Origin: Candidatus Poribacteria bacterium
GTDB lineage: Bacteria; Poribacteria; WGA-4E; WGA-3G
Direction: 5' to 3'
NCBI GenBank assembly: GCA_958295815.1
Contig: OY282374.1
Span: 3,194,856-3,258,855, forward strand
DNA length: 64,000 nucleotides
In this document: piece after piece, positions 44,501 through 52,481 of the stretch
Layout of the letters: the number at the start of each line of letters is the position of its first letter
Numbering within the stretch: the first letter of the stretch is position 1
The notes under the pieces: model-generated
What the model was told of the DNA's origin: nothing
Database searches by the model: none
The model's input: the letters and a program-made list of their open reading frames with translations, nothing else
Program-made: the position numbers and the translations under genes

Positions 44501-45790
44501 GAACAGCAGACAAATATGCTCGTTGGTAGTGATGATTCCGTCAAAGTCTGGCTTAATGGCGAGTTGGTTCACAAGGCATTTATTGGTCGTGGTGCTAACG
44601 ATTACCAAGACTTTTTCCCAGTTACCCTGAAACAGGGGAAAAATGTCCTGCTGGTTGCACTTGACAACCATGGGCACGGGGGGTTTAGCGGCTTTTTTGG
44701 GTTCGCACCGGACGCGAAATATGAAGTATTCCAACCGGGTGTTAATTTCCTCTTTTCTACAGACGCAACACAGGTTAGAGTTGGCGATACTTTTACTGTA
44801 CATCTGAAAACAGAAAACATCGACGATTTAGCAGGTTGGCAAACCGATATTCTGTTCAACAAAGCTGTCCTAAGGGCACTTAGCGTGACTGAGGGTGATT
44901 TACTAAGGCAAGGCGGCGGAAATACCTACTTTGGAAGGGGGACGATTAATAACACCGCTGGTAAAATCACCGGTATAAGGGTAGTGCAACTCGACAGAGG
45001 CGATATGGACAGACAAGGAACCTTGCTCTCTGTACGATTCACCGCCATCGGGAATGGAGAAAGCCAATTAACTGTGGATAACTTCCAAGTTGGTTCTCGT
45101 AGAGCGGACAAGATACATGCTGTTCCACCGGAACTTGCTATTATGGTCGGAGGTAGTGCTACCACTACACCTGCGTGGGATGTGAACGGAGATGGCACGA
45201 CAAATATTCTGGATATGGTCCTCATTTCTCGGGACTTCGGAAAACCTGCCTCTCGAAACTCACAGGCTGACGTAAATGGTGATGGTGCTATCAATATCTT
45301 GGACTTGGTCGTTGTCGCACAACATTTGGGTGAGTCAACCGCAGCGGCAGCACCTTCCAGTGTTGCTGTAGATGATTTGCTGGATTCCGCAACGATTCAG
45401 ATGTGGATAGCGCGTGCGCAGGCTGAAAACGACGGTTCCGTTGCCTTCCGTCAAGGCATCGCCAATCTCGAGCAACTTTTGGCATCTTTGGTTCCAAAGG
45501 AGACTGCTTTGCTTCACAACTACCCCAATCCGTTCAACCCTGAAACGTGGATACCGTATCAACTCGCTGAATCAGCTAAAGTCACGGTTCATATCTACGC
45601 TGCAAGTGGGATATTGGTTCGGACGCTGAGATTGGGACATCAGGCTCCGGGTATCTATCGGAGTCGGAGTCGTGCAGTGTATTGGGATGGGAAAAATAAC
45701 GTCGGTGAGTCGGTCGCAAGTGGTGTCTATTTCTATACTCTTATTGCCGATAATTTTACTGCAACCCGCAAGATGTTGATAATGAAATAG
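41564..45790 (+). CDS. Large secreted haem-binding LRR protein with cohesin-like and dockerin domains
   Basis: A 1408-residue exported mosaic. After a signal peptide (LALIVLTLIGLGFTIADA), CINCH at Cys40-His44 and CIGCH near residue 406 are two haem c motifs around a cytochrome-type region. About eleven LRRs follow (570-870), then the same jelly-roll module as the neighbour, a cohesin-like domain (VRVGDTFTVHLKTENIDDLA, GWQTDILFNKAVLRALSV, about 1060-1200), a dockerin pair (DVNGDGTTNILDMVLISRDF, DVNGDGAINILDLVVVAQHL) and a FlgD-like end (NYPNPFNPETWIPYQLAE). The frame begins at TTG 41558, but ATG 41564 has AAGGA eight bases upstream. Cohesin plus dockerin in one chain suggests it can bridge surface proteins. 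Confidence 0.87.
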   Translation: MKTNKYLALIVLTLIGLGFTIADAQQDIAQQAYGIIQKNCINCHGLHGPFTEQLVIESAPQLIATGTVVPRNPDASEFYNRLLGPTRNGAQMPFNQPPLSPAAIATIRQWIQAGAPAWETQHDSDFISTDTMLTAMQGHLASLDSFSRPYARYFTTTHLHNAGETPEALHAYQVALSKLVNSLSWGFEVIQPIPIDEAETIFYIDLRNYEWDVRGDTWTRIERAYPYAIAFDPVAQAGLYGKLTQLRREMECEVPFVYADWFLANASLPPLYHDILDLPATDRELERDLGIDVERNLQSAAGVRVWRAGFNDSGVSNNNRVVERHKSPHGAYWKSYDFAGSVGKQNVLTHPLSFDHDGGEVIFNLPNGLQAYYVSNASGNRINVAPTDIVSNPAASDPAVRNGLSCIGCHTEGMKEFEDDVRSVVEQITNPTFDKAHALRLYAEKAVMDAHIEEDTERYRMALEASGGVFGGIEPVSRLYEEFQNPLDASHAAAAVGLETATFLAAIVENSSLQNLGLAGLLDGGNVQRDAWTDNFRDLVSCLYRDICITPDPDPIPDRDPIIDRDPFDPSNVIPDTNLRAAIAEILGKAQGSSITAVDMAGLTRIDADERGIIDLTGLEHATRLERIEFRNNAISDLSPLAGLTRLNNIKLRGNRITDVSPLADLTNVDWLGLEQNAITDLSPLEGLIKLNGIGISGNPISDVSPLASLVSLEGVAAWNTPISDFSSLAWLPRLRWIEFGNDKSISAIPSLKGLNRLRRLEINGCSISDLSSLTELTQLEWLTLVNNLISNVSPLAELNNLKTLNLDANLISDPSPLTKLTNLEVLYLENNVISDVSSLAVFKDLERLDLRNNAVSDFSPLDGLSENTFVRMEGNPAFPAGGPKITGPWLWAIVPGTRLEDNVDFLALATRGAATEIKVATNGAKEGKAVGNSTWTLHRLAATGGDNINRMTASLGWGSREEIYDHIVYGSVVLDSPEEQQTNMLVGSDDSVKVWLNGELVHKAFIGRGANDYQDFFPVTLKQGKNVLLVALDNHGHGGFSGFFGFAPDAKYEVFQPGVNFLFSTDATQVRVGDTFTVHLKTENIDDLAGWQTDILFNKAVLRALSVTEGDLLRQGGGNTYFGRGTINNTAGKITGIRVVQLDRGDMDRQGTLLSVRFTAIGNGESQLTVDNFQVGSRRADKIHAVPPELAIMVGGSATTTPAWDVNGDGTTNILDMVLISRDFGKPASRNSQADVNGDGAINILDLVVVAQHLGESTAAAAPSSVAVDDLLDSATIQMWIARAQAENDGSVAFRQGIANLEQLLASLVPKETALLHNYPNPFNPETWIPYQLAESAKVTVHIYAASGILVRTLRLGHQAPGIYRSRSRAVYWDGKNNVGESVASGVYFYTLIADNFTATRKMLIMK

Positions 45791-45805
45791 TATCCGTTAG
45801 GATGT

Positions 45806-45830
45806 AGGGGTAGGTCTTGTGCCTGCCCCT
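45806..45830 (+). terminator. Hairpin after the large LRR gene
   Basis: AGGGGTAGG, loop, CCTGCCCCT: nine pairs with one G-T wobble, 16 bases after the stop. It also lies behind the facing minus-strand gene, so it may serve both. Confidence 0.55.
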
Positions 45831-45847
45831 CGCTTTCTATTCTTATA

Positions 45848-45877
45848 ACCCACAACTCATAACCCACCACCCATAAC
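45848..45877 (-). repeat. Degenerate CCC-rich repeat
   Basis: CCCACAACTCATAACCCACC and ACCCATAACC form an imperfect version of the 7-nt repeat at 13466 and 59152, with three clean CCC tracts. Confidence 0.4.
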
Positions 45878-45883
45878 CAAAAA

Positions 45884-46267
45884 CTAAGTACCTCTATCGC
45901 TGTAGTAGCCGAGGAAGGCGATGTCGCGTAAACCGCGGAAGAGTTGGCGGCGGATTCCGAAACGGCTACCCGCCCAACTGTCTATGTATCTCACAGCATC
46001 AGGTAGATCAAGTTGTGTAAAGAGGCACAATTTCCCAATGAAAAGCGGTGGACCCCATTGGAATAGATGAATCCCAAAACGAATCCGCGTCCGTAACGGC
46101 TTGGGTAGCTGCTGAACGAACGCGTCAATCGTAATTACCGGTATATCCAACTTTGTGTCGTTTGAGACCCCGACCATAAATGCACACAAGGACTTAAGGA
46201 TAGCGTGTTCAGTTTGGGTGAAAAAGTAGGTAGCTTGTGGTGTTCCTCTACGCATTGGGCTGCTCAT
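45884..46267 (-). CDS. Gluconate 2-dehydrogenase subunit 3-like small protein
   Basis: A 127-residue helical protein resembling the small-subunit family linked to GMC/FAD oxidoreductases (FTQTEHAILKSLCAFMVG at the start, VRYIDSWAGSRFGIRRQLFR and DIAFLGYYSD at the end, the usual closing phrase). No GMC oxidoreductase gene is next to it, and the N-terminal Tat signal of the family is missing. The start codon overlaps the end of the TIM-barrel gene upstream by 20 bp. The assignment is moderate. Confidence 0.6.
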   Translation of the reverse strand: MSSPMRRGTPQATYFFTQTEHAILKSLCAFMVGVSNDTKLDIPVITIDAFVQQLPKPLRTRIRFGIHLFQWGPPLFIGKLCLFTQLDLPDAVRYIDSWAGSRFGIRRQLFRGLRDIAFLGYYSDRGT

Positions 46268-47171
46268 TTGATTCCGATAAGGATTCGCACAATTCTCGTG
46301 CTTCTACTACTTGTTCTGCTTCACAGGGACGGATTTCCAGGACTTTCAAGACATCTGTGGGAAGCTGCGCGAAGACTTCGTCCCAGTCAAGATCGCCGGT
46401 CCCTGGTGGATGATACGCCTCAAGTCCTTGCAGATCGTGCAAATTCACACCGACGAGGTGTTCCGCATAATCCTCAAGCCATTTGTCTGACCAGCATACG
46501 CCGAGTTTTTCCTGTAGTGCTGCGTGTCCTATATCGTGCCAGTAGCGCATCGGGCTGCCGTAGAATTCCTCAAAAAACAGCCCAACTTCGTCAAAATCCG
46601 GGATTTGATAGTAATAAGGACGATTTTCAATAGCGATACAAAGCTCCATCCGCAATGCGCGTTCGTTTAGTTCATCAAGACTCCGTAAAACGGCATCCCG
46701 ATGTTTCGTTTCTTTACGCTTTCGCCATTCAGTCGCTTCCGTCACTTTTTGATTAAACGCTTCAAACTCGCGTTCACCATAATTATAAAGATTGATCATC
46801 AGGTAGGATCGGTCGTAGGTATCGACTTCACCAAGGTGCAGGACTACGGTTGGCGTTTCCAATTCAACGGCAAGTTCCATCGTTTGGATGGTGCGCCGGA
46901 CTGCCTCCTTCCGTTCGTCTGCATTGAGGCTGGAAAGCAATATTTTGTCTTGCTCTGCTGCTGCCTGTGATATTCCCGGAAGAATAGGACAAAAATTGTG
47001 GATTGAACCGGGAGGATTTTGGTGCAGGTACGGCTTGAGTTGCTCCACCTGATCTGGTGTAAGATGCCTGCTAAGTTCCAGTTTCTCAAAACCGAGGGTC
47101 TTGAGTTCATCGAACATAGCCGCACCGTCTGGCTGCTTTAAGGCGTTCCACATTGTTGAGATTGCTAACAT
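46248..47171 (-). CDS. Sugar phosphate isomerase/epimerase-type TIM-barrel protein
   Basis: A 307-residue protein of the xylose isomerase-like TIM barrel family (AP endonuclease 2 fold). Metal-ligand phrases are LCIAIENRPY (Glu), YWHDIGHAAL (Asp-His), GVNLHDLQG (His) and LEIRP (Glu). The enzyme could be an isomerase or epimerase of a sugar or inositol derivative; the substrate is not given by sequence. It overlaps purN behind it by seven bases and the small gene ahead by 20 bp. Confidence 0.82.
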   Translation of the reverse strand: MLAISTMWNALKQPDGAAMFDELKTLGFEKLELSRHLTPDQVEQLKPYLHQNPPGSIHNFCPILPGISQAAAEQDKILLSSLNADERKEAVRRTIQTMELAVELETPTVVLHLGEVDTYDRSYLMINLYNYGEREFEAFNQKVTEATEWRKRKETKHRDAVLRSLDELNERALRMELCIAIENRPYYYQIPDFDEVGLFFEEFYGSPMRYWHDIGHAALQEKLGVCWSDKWLEDYAEHLVGVNLHDLQGLEAYHPPGTGDLDWDEVFAQLPTDVLKVLEIRPCEAEQVVEARELCESLSESNEQPNA

Positions 47172-47770
47172 TTTACAATCACTTTCCGTCCTTCAACCTT
47201 CAGTTTGCCTTGCGCATACCACTTAATCACTTCGGGATAGAGTTTGTGTTCTTCGACCTGAATTCGGTTGTGTAGACTCTCCTCATCGTCTGTATCTAAG
47301 ACCGGAACAGCCGCTTGCGCTATAATGGGACCGGAATCGACACCTTCATCAACAAAATGGACGGTAACACCCGCGATTTTCACACCGTATGTTAATGTAT
47401 CGGCAACAGGATGTGCCCCCGGAAATGCCGGTAAGAGCGTCGGATGAACGTTAATTATGCGATTCTGGTATTTGCGAACAAAGGGGGATTGGAACAGTTT
47501 CATGAAGCCGGCGAGAACAATCAGTTCTGCGGCATAGAGTTCGATAAGCCTTGAAATTTCTGCGTCAAAATTAACGCGATTCTCAAAATCTTGTGTTCTA
47601 ACAACGTGCGTCGGTATATCGGCGCGTGCTGCGCGTGTGAGGGCATAAGCCTTCCGTCGGTCGCTGATCACAACTGCGATTTCAATACCGCTTGTCTCAT
47701 CTTGATGTAACTGTTCAATTAGAGTTTGGAGATTGGTTCCACTCCCTGAAACGAGAACTGCTATTTTCAA
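47165..47770 (-). CDS. purN: Phosphoribosylglycinamide formyltransferase
   Basis: A 201-residue GART that adds a formyl group to GAR in purine synthesis. VLVSGSGTNLQTLI binds phosphate; the catalytic NVHPTLLPAFPGAHP (Asn, His) and the later VDEGVDSGPII (Asp) are in place. The chosen start is TTG 47770, which has AAGGA about eight bases upstream and gives a protein beginning at the normal KIAVLVSG; the longer frame would overlap the VWA gene. Confidence 0.92.
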   Translation of the reverse strand: MKIAVLVSGSGTNLQTLIEQLHQDETSGIEIAVVISDRRKAYALTRAARADIPTHVVRTQDFENRVNFDAEISRLIELYAAELIVLAGFMKLFQSPFVRKYQNRIINVHPTLLPAFPGAHPVADTLTYGVKIAGVTVHFVDEGVDSGPIIAQAAVPVLDTDDEESLHNRIQVEEHKLYPEVIKWYAQGKLKVEGRKVIVKC

Positions 47771-47780
47771 TTCAGATCCT

Positions 47781-49562
47781 TTACCAATACAAATTTTTTG
47801 TTGTGTGTCCCTCTGGGATAGGCACCCAGACACCACCTGTTTTGCTTGCTACTTGCTGCTGGAAATCGTCGTAGGTACCAACGACACTCACGAGAATTTG
47901 GTTTTTTTCTAACATTTGGATGATTGCGAGTGACGAGTATTCGCCAGCTGCGGGTTCATCTGTAATCAGGATGAAATACGGTCGCGCATTCGGACGAAGT
48001 TTAAGCCTCCGTAGACCTTCTGCGACGGCGTCTAATAACATCTCATTTTCCTGACACGGCAGCTCAATGACTTTCCGAACCTGTTTGAGTGTTTGTGGCG
48101 GATTAAAAACGTTCACGATGTTCACAGATGCACGTGACCGGAAACGCACCACACCTATCTGATAGTCTATAAGGGCGTTATCCCAATCACGAACGAGAAT
48201 GTCCAGTTGCTTCAAAAAATGCGGAAGTTTATCGTCCATACTCTTGCTGCTATCAACGAACAGGACAATATCGATAGGGGTATTTCCACTCAGTTTCAGG
48301 GCAATATCACCGACCTTTGTAACATTTGCCCATTGTGCTTGGCGTAGCGATACTGCTTTGCCTCGCGGCGTCAGCGACCTATTGGGGCGTTGTGCCGTTT
48401 GTGGTATCACTTCTTCTGGAATGAGATGCCACTTGCCACCCGTTTCAGTGGCGAGTCTCTGATGCTCATCAAGAGGGAGACCGAGGACATTCACATAGAT
48501 ACCGAACTCTAAGCAGTATGCGATTACGTCTTCCAATGCAAATCCCTCTCTGCTTGTTAAAGGTTCATCGGTAACAAGGATAAAGTGCCTTTTAGATGTC
48601 GCTCGGAACCGGAGTTCTTTGACGGTTTGCACAATGGCATCCAGTGCGTTTTCGTCCTGATGGACAGTGATTGCTTGTAGGGTACGTTTGTATTCTGTGA
48701 AACTCTTTGTTAGTTGGACAATTCTGATTCTGTTTCGGTTTTGCTGTGCCCAGAATTCTGTGACACCCAGTGCATAGTCGATTTGAGAGGCTTTGTATAC
48801 ATCTACCATCTCCTTGAGGTGTTCCACGACAGATTCAATATTATCGCGCATACTGCCACTCGCATCAATAACGAAGACGACATCAATCGGACCACCTTCG
48901 CTTGTTTCAACAATCTCCTGTGCGAGTTTTTGCATGAGCCTTGAAAATGGGATCTTCGGCAGTTCTTTCCGTTTTTCGCGGATCTCTGCTAACTGCGCTG
49001 GAGTGAGGTCTACCTCTTCTTCGATCAATTTAATCGGTGCTATCTCTGTCGTGCGTTGGATTCTCGGTGGACCCGGATGTTTCGCACCGTATGCTTTATG
49101 TCCGGCAGGACTTGCGGCTTCCGTTTTAGATAGACTCTCTTTAATGTCTTGAATTGTGCGGGTGGCAGTGCTGACCTCTCGCCAGTTCTCTTTCGACAGA
49201 TCAAGGGATTCTGAAGGCTGTTCTGTTTCAACGTCGGCTTGCAGGCTACGTCCTAAGGCAGGTCGCGGCGTTTCAGTCGTTCCTGAGACAGGGGCTGCTA
49301 AAGATGGCACAGATTCGCCGGTGCTAATCTCTGGAGAAATAGGTGTTGTCAGTTCACGCGCAGGCGCACGAAAACGAGGCGCGCCCTTTTTCAGCAGCGG
49401 TTTCGATTGCGCACTGTTTTCTGCTGCGAATAGATCGACAGCGATATTTGCCTTCTCCGATGCCATCTGCCGGTTCTGCACCGCAATGTAGAACCCTGAG
49501 ATGAAAAAAAGGAGATGGAATATTAGCGAAATGAATAACGCTTTCCGAGTTACCGATTTCAT
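47781..49562 (-). CDS. Membrane-anchored protein with two VWA domains
   Basis: A 593-residue protein with an N-terminal membrane anchor (KALFISLIFHLLFFISGFYI), a Pro/Ala/Ser-rich stretch and two von Willebrand A domains. The MIDAS motifs are VFVIDASGSMRD (first) and VLFVDSSKSMDD (second), both DxSxS. Both domains end in FILVTDEPL/FILITDEPA. The start is ATG 49562, since the upstream TTG has no ribosome site. It follows the anti-sigma gene and precedes purN. VWA pairs usually hold protein partners at the cell surface; the partner is unknown. Confidence 0.82.
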   Translation of the reverse strand: MKSVTRKALFISLIFHLLFFISGFYIAVQNRQMASEKANIAVDLFAAENSAQSKPLLKKGAPRFRAPARELTTPISPEISTGESVPSLAAPVSGTTETPRPALGRSLQADVETEQPSESLDLSKENWREVSTATRTIQDIKESLSKTEAASPAGHKAYGAKHPGPPRIQRTTEIAPIKLIEEEVDLTPAQLAEIREKRKELPKIPFSRLMQKLAQEIVETSEGGPIDVVFVIDASGSMRDNIESVVEHLKEMVDVYKASQIDYALGVTEFWAQQNRNRIRIVQLTKSFTEYKRTLQAITVHQDENALDAIVQTVKELRFRATSKRHFILVTDEPLTSREGFALEDVIAYCLEFGIYVNVLGLPLDEHQRLATETGGKWHLIPEEVIPQTAQRPNRSLTPRGKAVSLRQAQWANVTKVGDIALKLSGNTPIDIVLFVDSSKSMDDKLPHFLKQLDILVRDWDNALIDYQIGVVRFRSRASVNIVNVFNPPQTLKQVRKVIELPCQENEMLLDAVAEGLRRLKLRPNARPYFILITDEPAAGEYSSLAIIQMLEKNQILVSVVGTYDDFQQQVASKTGGVWVPIPEGHTTKNLYW

Positions 49563-49609
49563 TTTTCTTGTCGCCAATAGGTAAAAGACAGAGTTTATCA
49601 AGCACGCGG

Positions 49610-50212
49610 TTACTTTTGTTGAAGAGCGTTTGTAAGCAAACGTTTAGGCGGCTCAGGTCGAATTACCTCGAATGATATTAGCTTCTCGCCGTGTAATGCA
49701 TCCGACTTCTTCCATGCGTGAGCGGACTGTTCATATCTGTCGCTACCGGATGGGTAAAGTGTCACGCCCACCATTGTAAAAACACAGAAAGTTAGCGCGA
49801 ATATATAAATCGGACTACGCGTCTGAATGTTGTGGCGAAGTTTGGCCGCCAGTATTGAGGTGTGGCGCATCCATCGGAGAGGCGTCTCAACATATAGCGC
49901 GACGCGAGACCAAAACGACTCTTGCTGCCGCTGATGTACAGGGACTTCTGACACACGTCTCATGACGCCTGCTAAAAAGTCGGCGGAAGCTTCTACCTCT
50001 CCACCTTGGCGTAAGAATTTATCAGTCTTTTGCAACCGCTGTATGTAATCAGCGCAGGTCTCGCATTTTTTGAGGTGCTGCTGGATGAGGTAACGCTTCC
50101 ATGCGGGCAATTCTTTGTCGATATAAGCTGACAACTCATCTGAACTCGCAACTTGCCCTTCGCATTCTGAGTTGTACAAATTTAGGGGTTTGGTTTTTCT
50201 ATATTTTTCCAT
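49610..50212 (-). CDS. Zinc-finger anti-sigma factor with membrane helix
   Basis: A 200-residue ZAS-type anti-sigma factor. The zinc motif H-x3-C-x2-C is at QQHLKKCETCADYIQ, after the usual DELSAYIDKELP, and would hold the sigma factor. One membrane helix follows (PIYIFALTFCVFTMVGVTL), so release of the sigma factor may depend on an envelope signal. It overlaps the sigma gene by 14 bp, so it is co-translated. Confidence 0.9.
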   Translation of the reverse strand: MEKYRKTKPLNLYNSECEGQVASSDELSAYIDKELPAWKRYLIQQHLKKCETCADYIQRLQKTDKFLRQGGEVEASADFLAGVMRRVSEVPVHQRQQESFWSRVALYVETPLRWMRHTSILAAKLRHNIQTRSPIYIFALTFCVFTMVGVTLYPSGSDRYEQSAHAWKKSDALHGEKLISFEVIRPEPPKRLLTNALQQK

Positions 50213-50828
50213 TGATACTCTCCTCCCCTATTCCCGCTTTAATGAGTAGTTTTTTCATTTTTTGCCGAGCGCGGTGAATCAAGGCTTTCACAGCACCTAC
50301 CGAGCATCCAAGGATTTCTGAGACCTCTTCATAACGCAGATCTTGGTAGGTAACGAGTGTGAGTGCCACCCGCTGATTTTCTGGTAATTGTGCGAGGGCT
50401 TTACGGATAATCTGCCGCTGTTCTTTTTTCTCTAACAGGACATCGGGCATCTGGCGTGTATCTCGCATCACGTCTGTATGGTAGATATCTTCACCTTCTC
50501 TAACAAGGTCTTCGAGGTAGTACGTATTACGTCGCGATCGGTTTCGGACCTCGTTTCGACACAAGTTGGTGGCGATGGTGTAAAGCCAACTTTTGAACGA
50601 TGCTGTCGGTTCATAACGGCTCGCGCTCTTAAAGACCCGTAAGAATGTTTCTTGAGAGAGATCTTCAGCGCGATGGTAATCGTTGACAGCGCGGTGAATG
50701 TAGTTAATCAACGGATTTTGATAGCGTCGAACCAGCAGCTCGAATGCACTCATATCTCCTTTACGGCATTTCATCATCAAATCTTCGTCTGAAACAAACA
50801 TGATGTCCTCCGTAACAACTACTGACAC
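50199..50828 (-). CDS. ECF RNA polymerase sigma factor
   Basis: A 209-residue stand-alone ECF sigma factor. Region 2: EDLSQETFLRVFKSASRYEP and SFKSWLYTIATNLCRNEVRN; region 4: LPENQRVALTLVTYQDLRYE and GCSVGAVKALIHRARQKMKK. It is paired with the anti-sigma gene just downstream and lies nine bases after the TPR gene, in the classic sigma/anti-sigma layout, unlike the fused sigma factors at 1.7-7.0 kb. Confidence 0.93.
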   Translation of the reverse strand: MSVVVTEDIMFVSDEDLMMKCRKGDMSAFELLVRRYQNPLINYIHRAVNDYHRAEDLSQETFLRVFKSASRYEPTASFKSWLYTIATNLCRNEVRNRSRRNTYYLEDLVREGEDIYHTDVMRDTRQMPDVLLEKKEQRQIIRKALAQLPENQRVALTLVTYQDLRYEEVSEILGCSVGAVKALIHRARQKMKKLLIKAGIGEESINGKI

Positions 50829-50837
50829 CGTGAAATC

Positions 50838-51416
50838 TTACTCTGTTCTTGCTTGAGATCCATTTTCTGAAGACGCCTTTGCGACAAGTTTTAATTTGAG
50901 TCGCATGGCTGTTTTGTAAGCACTGACTGCCTCACGTCGTTTACCCTGAAATGTATAGACTGCCCCAAGTTCGGAATGCAATTCCGGGTGATTTGGGATG
51001 AAACGAATGGCGCGTGTGTAAACGTCAATTGCCTCATCATAGCGTTTGAGCAAGCGATAAGTCGCTGCAAGATTCAGATGTGCCGTCGCTTCACTTGGTT
51101 CGCATGCCACCGCCAGCTTGTAGGCATCTATTGCCTTTTCGTAGTCCTCGCTCATAAAATGCGCCAGACCGAGATGGAAATGCGCTTCTGCAGATTCATG
51201 ATTATGTTGAATTACCCGCTGAAATTCTTCAATCGCTTTTCCGTAGTCTCGAGCTTTTAAGGCATCCGCGCCCTGTTTCAGGTGCAGCGCAACGGTCTGA
51301 TGCTTGTGAATATCAACCCGTCCGCGCTGGATGAGTTCCTTTTGTAAATCACTGGAAGACACCTCAGCATCATCAGGCGTTAAAGCGCGTCCTGTATCGG
51401 TTTTGCTGTCTTTCAT
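50838..51416 (-). CDS. TPR-repeat protein
   Basis: A 192-residue cytoplasmic protein with three to four tetratricopeptide repeats (DYGKAIEEFQRVIQHNHESA, HFHLGLAHFMSEDYEKAIDA, HLNLAATYRLLKRYDEAIDV, HSELGAVYTFQGKRREAVSA). It lies just ahead of the sigma gene and may serve its signalling or be an adaptor. No signal peptide is visible. Confidence 0.85.
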   Translation of the reverse strand: MKDSKTDTGRALTPDDAEVSSSDLQKELIQRGRVDIHKHQTVALHLKQGADALKARDYGKAIEEFQRVIQHNHESAEAHFHLGLAHFMSEDYEKAIDAYKLAVACEPSEATAHLNLAATYRLLKRYDEAIDVYTRAIRFIPNHPELHSELGAVYTFQGKRREAVSAYKTAMRLKLKLVAKASSENGSQARTE

Positions 51417-51446
51417 CGATTTTCCTTATGGATCCGTTGTCCGAGG

Positions 51447-52346
51447 TTACTGTACAATGCGGAACCCAATTACGAACTCTGCATATCCGTTGCTGAAAAA
51501 GTCGTAACTCGTGCAGGTGCTATAGTCGTGATTATAATACCATGCACCGCCACATGCCACACGGAAATTCCCTTCATCGTCATAAGGTGTGTCTGTCCAC
51601 TCCCAAACATTGCCGATCATGTCATAGCAGCCGAAAGGGCTCATGCCGTCTCTGAACGCAACAACTGGGGTTGTCGTTCCTGCCCCAAGTTCAGCGGTAT
51701 TACACCGTGGTTTGTCAATCTCATATCCCCACGGGAAGAGTCTGTCATCGGCACCGCGTGCAGCGTATTGCCATACCTCAAACGTCGGCAGCCTACCACC
51801 GACATAACGGGCATACGCCTCTGCATCTTCGCACGTAACCCAGACGACAGGATGATCGCCTCTGTTTGCTGGGTAGTTGCCATCTATCCAATCCTGTGGG
51901 GTCACGTGTCCAGCATCCTGAACGAACCGTTGGTATTGCGCGTTGGTTACTGGGTAGACCCCTATCCTAAATTCATCTACCTCCAGTGGTGCGCTCTCTT
52001 TGCCGATACATGCTATCCCGGCAGGGATATGAACGGTCGCATCTAATACGTGCAGTGCAGCATCACGAACGTGCTTGTCCTCGTCTGAGAGCGCGTAACC
52101 CAATGGTGAAATAACCTCACCGACGGGTGGTGTTGTCAGCTGCGGCATCGCCTCCCAACCGAGATCTTTGCTAAGTAGCAGTCGGGCTGCATCAGACAAC
52201 GATTCATCGAAATGCCAGGTCCAGTAATCTTGGCGTAACTTTCGGAAGGCATCTGGCGACCTGCTTTCTACGAGTGCAGTCCGAGATTCCTTTGGTTTTT
52301 CGATATTCAGGATATTTTTCGTCGTACCGCCATTCGTGCTTTCCAT
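51447..52346 (-). CDS. FGE-sulfatase-fold protein lacking the catalytic cysteines
   Basis: A 299-residue protein with a helical N-terminal part (about 1-105) and a formylglycine-generating-enzyme (SUMF1) fold after it (IGVYPVTNAQYQRFVQDAG, HPVVWVTCEDAEAYARYVGG, GNVWEWTDTPY). In true FGEs the end motif GGSxxCHxSYC holds two cysteines that oxidise sulfatase cysteine; here it reads ACGGAWYYNHDYSTCTSYD, with neither in place. It is more likely a lectin-like or EgtB-like relative than a sulfatase activator. Confidence 0.82.
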   Translation of the reverse strand: MESTNGGTTKNILNIEKPKESRTALVESRSPDAFRKLRQDYWTWHFDESLSDAARLLLSKDLGWEAMPQLTTPPVGEVISPLGYALSDEDKHVRDAALHVLDATVHIPAGIACIGKESAPLEVDEFRIGVYPVTNAQYQRFVQDAGHVTPQDWIDGNYPANRGDHPVVWVTCEDAEAYARYVGGRLPTFEVWQYAARGADDRLFPWGYEIDKPRCNTAELGAGTTTPVVAFRDGMSPFGCYDMIGNVWEWTDTPYDDEGNFRVACGGAWYYNHDYSTCTSYDFFSNGYAEFVIGFRIVQ

Positions 52347-52389
52347 GTTTACTATGGTAGCATAAAGAAACAGTTTCTTGCAAGACGAT

Positions 52390-52479
52390 TTATGGGATGC
52401 TCAACGTGGCTTTCAGGTACACGAGATTATTCTCAGATTCCTGAACTGCCTGTCGGAGTTCTTTAGGAATTGCGATCAT
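52390..52479 (-). pseudogene. Truncated short ORF, possible antitoxin remnant
   Basis: A 29-codon reading frame, MIAIPKELRQAVQESENNLV and nine more, with a good GGGGGAGG ribosome site upstream. It resembles the N-terminus of small antitoxin-like proteins that continue with a proline-rich, ligand-like segment, but a stop ends it early. It may be a relic or a genuine micro-ORF. Confidence 0.35.
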
Positions 52480-52481
52480 GA

